Assembly (NCBI GenBank): GCA_036478235.1
Contig: JAZGDZ010000094.1
Coordinates: 1 to 8,247 of the forward strand
Reading direction: 5' to 3'
Length of the DNA: 8,247 nucleotides
Origin: JACZWZ01 sp036478235
Lineage (GTDB): Bacteria; Actinomycetota; Acidimicrobiia; Spongiisociales; UBA11373
Shown: piece after piece, positions 1 to 5,478 of the stretch
Numbering within the stretch: the first letter of the stretch is position 1
Layout of the letters: the number at the start of each line of letters is the position of its first letter
Position numbers and translations under genes: made by a program
Notes under the pieces: generated by a model
Told to the model about the DNA's origin: nothing
The model's database searches: none
The model's input: only the letters and a program-made list of their open reading frames with translations

Positions 1-96
1 AGCTACTACAACACCGATAGACCCCACCGAGGCAAATGGAACCAAGGAACACCACCTGCTGAAATCATCATCCCCAACTCCGGAAACACCCCATGA
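1..96 (+). mobile_element. C-terminal end of a DDE transposase/integrase (partial, enters from left edge)
   Basis: Frame 1 is open from the window edge to a TGA at 94-96 and gives 31 residues. They contain YYNTDRPHRG near the start and a TPPAE a few residues later. The YN-x2-RPH-x-G and TP-x-E pattern is typical of the extreme C-terminus of the integrase core (rve) domain in IS3/IS481-type transposases, where it follows the last catalytic Glu. The DDE residues themselves would lie outside the window. Base composition is visibly less GC-rich than in the neighbouring respiratory genes, which fits an acquired element. No terminal inverted repeat could be recognised in the following 100 bases, so the element boundary is unknown. 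Whether the full gene upstream is intact cannot be told from here. Confidence 0.6.
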
Positions 97-196
97 ACCG
101 TCGGCCCTATCGCGCGACCCGACACCCCTGGAGGGGGAGTCAGCGAACGGAGTGAGCTGGTGGGGGGTGGGCAGGCGCGGCGGAGCCGCGTGGCAC
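97..196. other. Short non-coding stretch between transposase end and respiratory operon
   Basis: About 100 bases without a plausible gene separate the transposase stop from the stop codon of the last gene of the minus-strand operon, so the two units converge here. The stretch contains a small inverted repeat CCCCT-GG-AGGGG near 125-136, a CAGC/GCTG pair at about 141-159 flanking a purine-rich loop, a G-rich run, and the hairpin listed separately at 176-190. It may hold terminators for both converging units or the end of the insertion element. Nothing more specific is visible. Confidence 0.4.
176..190 (-). terminator. Candidate hairpin terminator after the bc operon
   Basis: CGCGGC-GGA-GCCGCG is a perfect 6-bp inverted repeat with a 3-nt loop. 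It begins 6 bases past the TAG stop (197-199) of the last gene of the minus-strand operon. A G-U pair could lengthen the stem by one. No T-run follows in the minus direction; the sequence is C-rich instead. It is therefore not a classical intrinsic terminator and might only stall polymerase or protect the 3' end. Confidence 0.35.
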
Positions 197-700
197 CTAC
201 TCTCCTTGCTCGGCCTCGTATCGGCTCATCGCCGCCACGAACATCACGAAGAGGATGAGCGATCCGATCATCAGCGCCCCGGGGATGATCCGCAGCTGGA
301 AGGCGTTGAGCCCCTCGACGAGCTTCGGCCGCAGGCCACGCGGTGCGTACAACGTGTAGAGGAGGCCCACGATCGACAGGAACCCGAAGAAGGCCGCCCC
401 GGTCAGCAGGAAGGCCAGCCGACGTCCCAGGTTCGTGTAGTTGATCAGCCAGACCGTTCCGACGAAGACGGCAAGGGCGCTCGAGGCGACGATGATTCCT
501 CTGACGAGCACTCCCGGCTGCGGCTCGCCGTTGGGCCCGACGTTGTTCTTGCCCACCAGGTTCTCGTAGAGGACATCGATCGCTGCTCGCACCTGCGGGA
601 TCAGCGAGGCGAGGATGATGACTGCGGTGATGATGCCGATCCACTCCAGCGAGGAGATTCCCCGTTCATCACCGCCAATGCTGCGCAGCAGGCGTTTCAT
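197..700 (-). CDS. Small membrane protein with Flp-prepilin-like N-terminus
   Basis: This is a 167-residue protein of unknown function and the last gene of the bc operon. The start is the ATG at 700-698, which overlaps the TGA of the cytochrome c gene by one base (TGATG), so translation is probably coupled; a GTG lies one codon upstream. Residues 11-20 read DERGISSLEW, followed by a hydrophobic run to about 35. This matches the class III (Flp/TadE) prepilin signal, G then four residues then Glu at +5, with Trp where Flp pilins usually have Tyr. Three further membrane segments follow at about 66-86, 95-117 and 136-157, with a short charged tail. True Flp pilins are only about 50-80 residues with one helix, so this is not a plain pilin. 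It could be an accessory or assembly subunit of the bc complex. The coding call is firm; the function is unknown. Confidence 0.8.
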   Translation of the reverse strand: MKRLLRSIGGDERGISSLEWIGIITAVIILASLIPQVRAAIDVLYENLVGKNNVGPNGEPQPGVLVRGIIVASSALAVFVGTVWLINYTNLGRRLAFLLTGAAFFGFLSIVGLLYTLYAPRGLRPKLVEGLNAFQLRIIPGALMIGSLILFVMFVAAMSRYEAEQGE

Positions 701-2196
701 CACAATGCCCTTTCGAACATGACGATCAGCATCAGATCGCTCTCCGAAAGCACCGTTCCGAAGCCCGGCATCCAGCCGCGTCCGATTCCGTTGACTCCGT
801 ACAGCTGGCCATTGACCGATCCCTTGATTATGAAGTCGAGGTGCGCTTGCGCGTCGGGAAACTGCACGGCCGCTCGCCCATCGCGCAGTGACGGCCCCAG
901 AGCTCCAGACCCGACCTCCTGGGTGAAGGCGACGCCCGCTGAATACCCCGCCGTGTGGCATCGGGCGCAGTAGGCGTTGTAGAGGGCCGCACCGCGATGG
1001 GCGTCGGACATGTTCCCATCGAAGCCGGAGGCTGCGATGGCATCGAAGTCGATCGCCCATCGGCGCTCCTCGTCCGCCTCCTTGACGAACTCGAGCGCGG
1101 AAAGCGCACTCGCCAGCAGCTTTTCAGCACTCTCGATGGTGAGGCGGAGACCGCGCTCGATCGTCTCGAACTCGCTGATGACGATGTCGACCTGATCGAG
1201 GTCGGGGACAGGGGTCGATCCATCGGCTGTGGTGAAGGGATTCGCCGGGTCGAACTCGACTGTCTCGAGGCTCGTCGCCGCCGTTGAGTCCGGGGCGTTG
1301 GCCAGCATCCGGGAAACGATGTCGATGAGGGCGCCCTCGGCGGAGTCGCTGACGCCGTCACGGTCCGCATCCGCCGCTGCGGCATCGCACGGAAGATCGA
1401 CTAAGGCAGCGGTCTCTGTCGTGCAGGTGCCGGTTCCGGACAGGATCGAGACCAGCTCTGCCGCCAGGGGGGAGATCGCTTCGTACTGGTCGGGTGCGTT
1501 TGCCAGCTCCTCGATCTCCGTCTCGACCGAAGCCCGCACGGCGATCACCGCCTCGTCGGCACTGCTCAGCCTGGCGAGCTCGCGCGACACCCTGCCGTCC
1601 ACCTCTTCCACCGCATCCGCCTGGCTGATCTGGATGTACTCGATGAAGGCGAGCAGTTCGTCGACCTGCTGGCCGTTGAGCGGGCCACCTCCCTCGACTC
1701 CCCAGGCGGGCATCGGGGTTCCCTGCCGGCCTCGGACGATCCAGTACCGCACTTCCTCCTCGTCGTAGCGATAGAAGATGTCGTTCAGCGGTGGCGCGGC
1801 CCAGGCCGTGGAGACTCCGCTGCGGGCTTCGATGAATTTCGCTCCGCCCCCGCCACCGTCGGCGCCGTGGCAGTTGCCGCACTGGAACTCCTCGAACCAG
1901 TGCTCGCCGCGTTCGACCGCGATCTCGTCGAACACCTCGGCGGCGTGAACCTGGCGGTCGGCCTCATTGAGGTAGTAGACGGGCATCACGATGGCCAACA
2001 CGGCCGTCGCGATCAGGGCCGAGACGAGAACCCGGTTGAGCCTCTTCGACTCGAGCTCGTCATCGGTGAGGTAGGGCGAGAGGTTCTGCGGCGCCGGCTC
2101 CCGTCGTCTGCGCACTCGGCTCTGGTTGACGAGAAAGGCCAGCCATCCGATGACGCCGAGGATCGCGATGGCCAGCGTGACGGCGCCGAGACCCAC
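700..2196 (-). CDS. Membrane-anchored di-heme cytochrome c of the bc complex
   Basis: This 498-residue protein probably accepts electrons from the Rieske cluster. The start is a GTG at 2196 behind GGAGGGG at 7 nt, and the ORF begins 17 nt after the Rieske stop. Hydrophobic helices lie at about 1-22 and 54-76. The first heme domain has CGNCH at 106-110 and a candidate axial Met in TPMPAWG (M162). The second has CARCH at 410-414 and GWMPGFG (M476). Between them is an unusual insert of roughly 200 residues (about 190-390). It is rich in Glu/Ala helical sequence, with one Cys pair (C258, C270) and an EF-hand/thrombospondin-3-like loop at 276-287 (DADRDGVSDSAE). Actinobacterial QcrC also carries two c hemes, but usually in adjacent compact domains with a C-terminal anchor. 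Here the anchors are N-terminal. The cytochrome identity is secure; the role as direct partner of this complex is inferred from the operon. Confidence 0.92.
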   Translation of the reverse strand: MGLGAVTLAIAILGVIGWLAFLVNQSRVRRRREPAPQNLSPYLTDDELESKRLNRVLVSALIATAVLAIVMPVYYLNEADRQVHAAEVFDEIAVERGEHWFEEFQCGNCHGADGGGGGAKFIEARSGVSTAWAAPPLNDIFYRYDEEEVRYWIVRGRQGTPMPAWGVEGGGPLNGQQVDELLAFIEYIQISQADAVEEVDGRVSRELARLSSADEAVIAVRASVETEIEELANAPDQYEAISPLAAELVSILSGTGTCTTETAALVDLPCDAAAADADRDGVSDSAEGALIDIVSRMLANAPDSTAATSLETVEFDPANPFTTADGSTPVPDLDQVDIVISEFETIERGLRLTIESAEKLLASALSALEFVKEADEERRWAIDFDAIAASGFDGNMSDAHRGAALYNAYCARCHTAGYSAGVAFTQEVGSGALGPSLRDGRAAVQFPDAQAHLDFIIKGSVNGQLYGVNGIGRGWMPGFGTVLSESDLMLIVMFERAL

Positions 2197-2213
2197 CTAG
2201 CAACCCCTCCGCA

Positions 2214-3059
2214 TCAGATGCACGACGGGCCCTGCGGATACTCGACCGTCTTCACCGACGACCTGGCCGTCTCGATGACGGTGCCGGTGTCGATGATCAG
2301 CTCGTTGGCTTCATTGATCGAAACGACGAATCGATCCAGGTTGCGGGGAGCGGGCCCGTCCTCGTACTCGCCGTGGAAGTTGTACTTGGAGCCGTGACAA
2401 GGGCATTCGAAGCCCTGCGAGCTGTCGCACTGGGGGACCCGGCATCCCAGGTGGACGCACCTCTGCCACAGCGCCATCATTCCGGCGGCCACGACCGGCA
2501 GCCCGTCGAAGCTGGAGCCTTCGAGCGATCCCTGTACCGGCACCACATATGCCTGCGCCGCCGAGACGAACACGGGCTGGACTCTTCCGTCCTCCGTGAG
2601 GGCTGCGATCTCGAGGTCTTCGATCTTGCCGGCGTTCACCTTCGAACCGAATCCGCCGGACTTGAGGCGGGGCCACATGAAAGCGAGGGAGGCGATGCCG
2701 AACTGGGCCAGAAAGAGGCCGAAGATTCCCAGGATCCCCCGGTTGAAGAACTGGCGGCGGGTGACCCCGTAACTCTCCTCATCGAGCTCCTGGCGCGTCT
2801 CCAACGGATCGATCGGGGCGGCCCCGGCGGCGACTACGACCGGTTCACCTTCTTCTTCTCCTTCTCCGGCCGGGGCCGGGGCCGGGGCCGGGACCGCGAC
2901 GCGTTGTCTGGCCGCCGCCCGGTCGCGACGCATCGCCTTGCGGTCCACGGAGCCGGTGGCGGTCCCATCACCGCGTCGCCACGCGATCGAAATGATTGAG
3001 ATCGTGGCGAGGGCACCGATGCCGGCGAAGGCGAGCAGGAGGATCTGTGTCGTGGTCAT
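2214..3059 (-). CDS. qcrA: Rieske [2Fe-2S] subunit of menaquinol:cytochrome c reductase
   Basis: This 281-residue protein carries the [2Fe-2S] cluster that takes an electron from menaquinol and passes it to cytochrome c. Box I is CVHLGC at 201-206 and box II is CPCHGS at 219-224. By family rule the ligands are C201, H203, C219 and H222, with a C206-C221 disulfide. An extra C211 and the GPAPRNLDRF segment (235-244) are also typical of actinobacterial and Firmicutes forms. There are two membrane segments, about 4-27 and 107-129. The second is preceded by TRRQFF (100-105), a Tat signal of the internal kind known in actinobacterial Rieske proteins, though those commonly have three helices. A low-complexity Pro-Ala and Gly-Glu linker (57-72) lies between the helices, inferred to be cytoplasmic. 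The ATG start overlaps the upstream TGA by 4 nt (ATGA), so translation is coupled to the cytochrome b C-terminal-half gene. Confidence 0.95.
   Translation of the reverse strand: MTTTQILLLAFAGIGALATISIISIAWRRGDGTATGSVDRKAMRRDRAAARQRVAVPAPAPAPAGEGEEEGEPVVVAAGAAPIDPLETRQELDEESYGVTRRQFFNRGILGIFGLFLAQFGIASLAFMWPRLKSGGFGSKVNAGKIEDLEIAALTEDGRVQPVFVSAAQAYVVPVQGSLEGSSFDGLPVVAAGMMALWQRCVHLGCRVPQCDSSQGFECPCHGSKYNFHGEYEDGPAPRNLDRFVVSINEANELIIDTGTVIETARSSVKTVEYPQGPSCI
2870..2893. repeat. CCGGGG hexanucleotide tandem repeat inside the Rieske gene
   Basis: Four consecutive 6-nt units (the last is CCGGGA) encode, on the minus strand, the alternating Pro-Ala stretch at residues 57-64 of the Rieske linker. 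The repeat is in frame by multiples of two codons, so slippage would change linker length without a frameshift. A TTCTTCTTCTCC-type run just before it encodes the Glu/Gly part of the same linker. Confidence 0.8.
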
Positions 3060-3763
3060 AAGTCGAAGAAGATTCCGTCCCTCCAGGGGAACGTGAAATT
3101 GAAGCCCTTCCCTCGATAGAACGAGCCGATCATCGTGAGGATCGCCGCGGCGATCACGAAGAACGTGAAGATCGTGATGGCGAACTTGCGGTCCGCCGGG
3201 CGGGTGGACTTGTTGCGGTCCACGAAGGGGATGATCGCCAGGCCGGCCAGCCCGAGACCCGGGATGAGGACCCCGGCGACCTGGGGATCGAAGTACGACA
3301 AGAGTTCCTGGAGCCCGAGGAAGTACCACGGAGCCTTGGAGGGGTTGGGCTGCTCGTTGGGGTTCGCCAGTTCGAGCAGCGGCGCATCCTGGAAGACCGA
3401 GAAGATGATCAGCAGCGCGGTGACGGCGAGTAGAGCAACGAACTCGATGGCGAGGAGGTGTGGCCACACGCTCACCTTGTCGGTGGGCTCGCGCTTGACG
3501 CCCTGGATCGCCTTGGCCTTCACGACGGTGAGCAGGCGCTGGGTGCGCACGCCTTCAGGGATGGCCGGAGTGGTCGGCGCCGGGGTGGTCGGCGCCGGAG
3601 CGGTCGGCGCTCGAGGGGCCGCGGTCGCCGGGGCCGCCTCGGATGCTGCCGCCGGCGCGGCCTCGCCCAGCATCTCGGCCAAGACCTGCTCGACCGGGAC
3701 CCCGAGAGCCTTGGCTTTCGCCTCCGCCGACCGCCTCAGGAGATGTTCAGGTATTTCTGCCAC
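3056..3763 (-). CDS. petD: Cytochrome b C-terminal half (subunit IV-like) with extra N-terminal helical domain
   Basis: This 235-residue protein supplies the second half of a split cytochrome b and part of the quinol oxidation (Qo) site. Membrane helices at about 104-123, 160-181 and 193-213 match the three of b6f subunit IV. KAPWYFLGLQELL at 143-155 aligns with the PEWY Qo motif, with the acidic residue replaced (APWY). PNPSKAPWYFLG-type sequence is known from low-potential (menaquinol) complexes. The first 33 residues (start MAEIPEHLLRRS) form a predicted helical module. An Ala/Pro/Thr linker of about 35 residues joins it to the core, which makes the protein longer than the usual ~160-residue subunit IV. 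The GTG start follows AGGGAGGTG with only 4 nt after GGAGG; an in-frame TAG 12 nt upstream excludes any earlier start. It lies 12 nt after cytochrome b and overlaps the Rieske gene by 4 nt. The symbol is by analogy with b6f; Bacillus calls this qcrC. Confidence 0.93.
   Translation of the reverse strand: MAEIPEHLLRRSAEAKAKALGVPVEQVLAEMLGEAAPAAASEAAPATAAPRAPTAPAPTTPAPTTPAIPEGVRTQRLLTVVKAKAIQGVKREPTDKVSVWPHLLAIEFVALLAVTALLIIFSVFQDAPLLELANPNEQPNPSKAPWYFLGLQELLSYFDPQVAGVLIPGLGLAGLAIIPFVDRNKSTRPADRKFAITIFTFFVIAAAILTMIGSFYRGKGFNFTFPWRDGIFFDL
3571..3615. repeat. 15-nt tandem repeat encoding the APTTP linker
   Basis: Three consecutive 15-nt units built on TGGTCGGCGCCGGGG (the third diverged) encode, on the minus strand, the repeated PAPTT linker of the subunit IV-like protein at about residues 52-66. 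The period is a whole number of codons, so copy-number change would alter only linker length. Confidence 0.8.
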
Positions 3764-3775
3764 GCCACCTCCCTT

Positions 3776-4561
3776 CTAGAGCGGGCCCGAGATTCCGCCG
3801 TCCTTGCGGACTCGCCAGAAGTGCACTGCCATGAAGATGACGATCACGAACGGCAGAGCTAGGACGTGGAGCACGTAGAAACGCAGCAGCGTCGGGCCTC
3901 CGACCTCGATGCCTCCTAAGAGCACGAACGACACCTGGTCGCCGAACACCGGCGTGTATCCGCCCATGTTCGTGCCGACGGTCACCGCCCACAGGGCCAG
4001 CTGGTCCCAGGGGAGCAGATAGCCGGTGAACGAGAGGAGCAAGGTGAGGAACAGGAGGACGACGCCGACCACCCAGTTGAACTCGCGAGGAGGCTTGTAG
4101 GCGCCGTGATAGAAGACCCGGGTCATGTGGAGGAACACCGTGATCACCATGAGGTGGGCGCCCCAGCGGTGCAGGTTGCGAACCAGCAGGCCGAAGGCGA
4201 CGTCGGTGGACAATGCCTGGATGTCCACATAGGCCTCCGGTGCCGTCGGGCGGTAGTAGAACATCAGGAAGATCCCGGTGATCGTCAGAAGGATGAACAT
4301 GAAGAACGTGAGCCCGCCGAGGCACAGGGTGTACGAGAGTCGGACTCCGTGGCGCTTCACCTTCACCGGGTGGAGGTGGTACAGGACGTTGTTCATCACA
4401 ACGTAGGAGCGGTTGCGCGGACTGTCGGAGTAGCCCTTGCGGAAGGGTGAGCCGGGCCGGAAGATCGACTCCCAGGCCTCGCTCCCACGAATGCGCTCGC
4501 CGACACCGGACAGGCGCTCTCCGAGCGTTATCCTCCCGTTGCCGCCGTTGCCGTCTGCCAC
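3776..4561 (-). CDS. petB: b6-type cytochrome b (N-terminal half), menaquinol:cytochrome c reductase
   Basis: This 261-residue protein is the four-helix heme-binding core of the complex and cycles electrons between the Qo and Qi sites. Heme ligands are H131 and H145 in one helix and H232 and H247 in another. The 14-residue gap of the second pair is the b6f pattern; bc1 proteins have 13. Other b6-like marks are FYYRPTAPEAY (101-111), the RNLHRW segment (129-133), GYLLPWDQ (180-187) and the terminal GISGPL. C80 in LCLGG aligns with the cysteine that binds heme ci in chloroplast b6 (YCLGG). The first ~55 residues are polar and longer than in plant b6. The GTG start lies behind GGAGGAG. It follows the ferredoxin-like gene by 54 nt, and its stop lies 12 nt before the C-terminal-half gene in the same reading frame. 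The symbol follows b6f usage; qcrB would be equally valid. Confidence 0.95.
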   Translation of the reverse strand: MADGNGGNGRITLGERLSGVGERIRGSEAWESIFRPGSPFRKGYSDSPRNRSYVVMNNVLYHLHPVKVKRHGVRLSYTLCLGGLTFFMFILLTITGIFLMFYYRPTAPEAYVDIQALSTDVAFGLLVRNLHRWGAHLMVITVFLHMTRVFYHGAYKPPREFNWVVGVVLLFLTLLLSFTGYLLPWDQLALWAVTVGTNMGGYTPVFGDQVSFVLLGGIEVGGPTLLRFYVLHVLALPFVIVIFMAVHFWRVRKDGGISGPL

Positions 4562-4615
4562 CGTCTCCTCCGGTCCTTCCTCAGTCTCAGCCCCGGCACC
4601 GCGCCGGTCAAATCG

Positions 4616-5065
4616 TCAGAATCTCAGTCCGTATACGTAGCCGTTCTTGCTGTCGCGCTGACCGCTGTCGATCTCCCAGGGCGCTTCCGCCGCTCTCTGA
4701 CCCGCCTCGTCGGCGAGTGATCCTTCGAATTTCCCCAGCGTTATCACGCCCGTCGGGCAGCGATCGATGCACAGCGCGCACCTGGTGCACTCGTCCTCGT
4801 CGACGAGGAACATCCCGACGTTTTCGGCGTCGGCGCGGGGGTCGTCGACGTTGGTGGCCTCGGCGATGGTGTCGATCGATAGGTAGTGGATGCACTTCCA
4901 CGGACAGATGTCCACGCACCCCTCACAGAGAATGCACTCCGACTCGTCGATGTGGAGGAACTGCTTTGGCTTGACGGCCGCGGTGAGATACGACTCGTCG
5001 ACCAGCGTGAGCTGATAGTCGTCGCGGATCGGCGGTATCTCGAACCAGACGTCGCTGCGTGCCAT
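4616..5065 (-). CDS. 2x[4Fe-4S] ferredoxin-like protein, first gene of the bc operon
   Basis: This 149-residue soluble iron-sulfur protein has two classical cluster motifs. The first is C44-x2-C47-x2-C50-x3-C54-P and the second C93-x2-C96-x2-C99-x3-C103-P. C58 is an additional cysteine close to cluster I. About 38 residues separate the two motifs, longer than in bacterial 2[4Fe-4S] ferredoxins. There are ~40-residue N-terminal and C-terminal extensions with no visible membrane segment or signal peptide, so it is probably cytoplasmic. The ATG start has GGAG 6 nt upstream. It lies first in the operon, 54 nt before cytochrome b. Standard bc1 and b6f complexes have no such subunit. It might bring low-potential electrons to the n-side heme ci/bn of the b6-type cytochrome, as proposed for ferredoxin in cyclic electron flow, or serve a separate dehydrogenase. 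Both roles are inference. Confidence 0.9.
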   Translation of the reverse strand: MARSDVWFEIPPIRDDYQLTLVDESYLTAAVKPKQFLHIDESECILCEGCVDICPWKCIHYLSIDTIAEATNVDDPRADAENVGMFLVDEDECTRCALCIDRCPTGVITLGKFEGSLADEAGQRAAEAPWEIDSGQRDSKNGYVYGLRF

Positions 5066-5111
5066 CTAGTGCTCCGTCCGGTGACGCTGGCGATGTTCAG
5101 GGCGAGGCAGG

Positions 5112-5216
5112 GGTTTGGCTCCAGCGTTCGGGTCCTGCTCGGCCCCGAAGCGCCTCCGCATGGATGTGTCGCCCTGCGGGCGACGCAGAGTTCTACGTCT
5201 CTGCCAAGGACGCAGG
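5112..5216. repeat. Intergenic repeat, copy A, with hairpin
   Basis: The copy opens with GGTTTGGCT, continues through GCGTTCGGGTCCT and CTCCGCA, and contains the perfect inverted repeat GTCGCCC-TGC-GGGCGAC at 5168-5184. The stem can be extended by T·G, G-C and T-A pairs to 5165-5187. A further matching block, GGACGCAGG, lies at 5208-5216. Copy B lies 197 bases downstream in the same orientation. About 41 of the first 48 positions agree by eye, with one single-base gap. This resembles a REP/MITE-like dispersed element or a structured RNA leader rather than coding DNA. Confidence 0.65.
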
Positions 5217-5308
5217 ACGAAGGTGCACTTGGCGTGCTGCGAGGACGAGGACGCGTCGTAGGCGCGGACTCGGCGAACTGGGAAGGGACCCAGGTCGCAC
5301 CGCGATGA

Positions 5309-5427
5309 GGTTTGGCTGCGGCGTTCGGGTCCTATTCGGCCCGGAACTCCTCCGCAAGACGGTGCCGCCCAGCGGGCGGCGCTGTGTCGCACGTCAGCCG
5401 AAGAGCCATCAGACACGAGGACGCAGG
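5309..5427. repeat. Intergenic repeat, copy B, with hairpin
   Basis: Second copy of the element, beginning GGTTTGGCT at 5309-5317. Its hairpin is GCCGCCC-AGC-GGGCGGC at 5364-5380, extendable with wobble pairs to 5359-5385. Relative to copy A the second stem pair has changed from T-A to C-G on both sides, so base pairing is kept while sequence changes. The trailing GGACGCAGG block is at 5419-5427, shifted about 14 bases further out than in copy A. No T-run follows the hairpin on either strand, so it is not an ordinary intrinsic terminator. Confidence 0.65.
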
Positions 5428-5478
5428 CAGTGGCGTCACTGGACGTCCTGAACGCGGCGAGCGTTGCTGGTCGGGGCA

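Larger units (their letters stand above)
5066..5478. other. 413-nt non-coding region with duplicated hairpin repeat
   Basis: This gap separates the unknown membrane protein gene from the bc operon. Open frames across it on both strands are Arg/Pro/Ser-rich readings that run into neighbouring genes out of frame, with no ribosome site or family motif, so I see no gene here. It holds two diverged direct copies of one element (listed separately). It presumably also holds the 3' end of the upstream transcript and the promoter of the bc operon, but no convincing promoter could be picked out. Confidence 0.6.

Noticed and set aside
152..973. Long + strand open frame opposite the Flp-like and cytochrome c genes
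   Set aside because: The product is Asp/Arg/His-rich without motifs and overlaps the 3' end of a clear di-heme cytochrome c gene and its coupled neighbour. It is a GC-rich shadow.
5165..5187. Hairpins of the intergenic repeats as intrinsic terminators
   Set aside because: Neither copy is followed by a T-run on either strand, so a classical terminator is not supported.
5329..5357. Possible minus-strand promoter (TTGCGG, 17 nt, TAGGAC) for the bc operon within repeat copy B
   Set aside because: The -10 match is weak, the same positions in copy A do not keep it, and it lies over 260 bases from the first gene. Not strong enough to list.
5112..5427. CRISPR array
   Set aside because: There are only two diverged copies about 200 bases apart, with no regular short repeat-spacer pattern.
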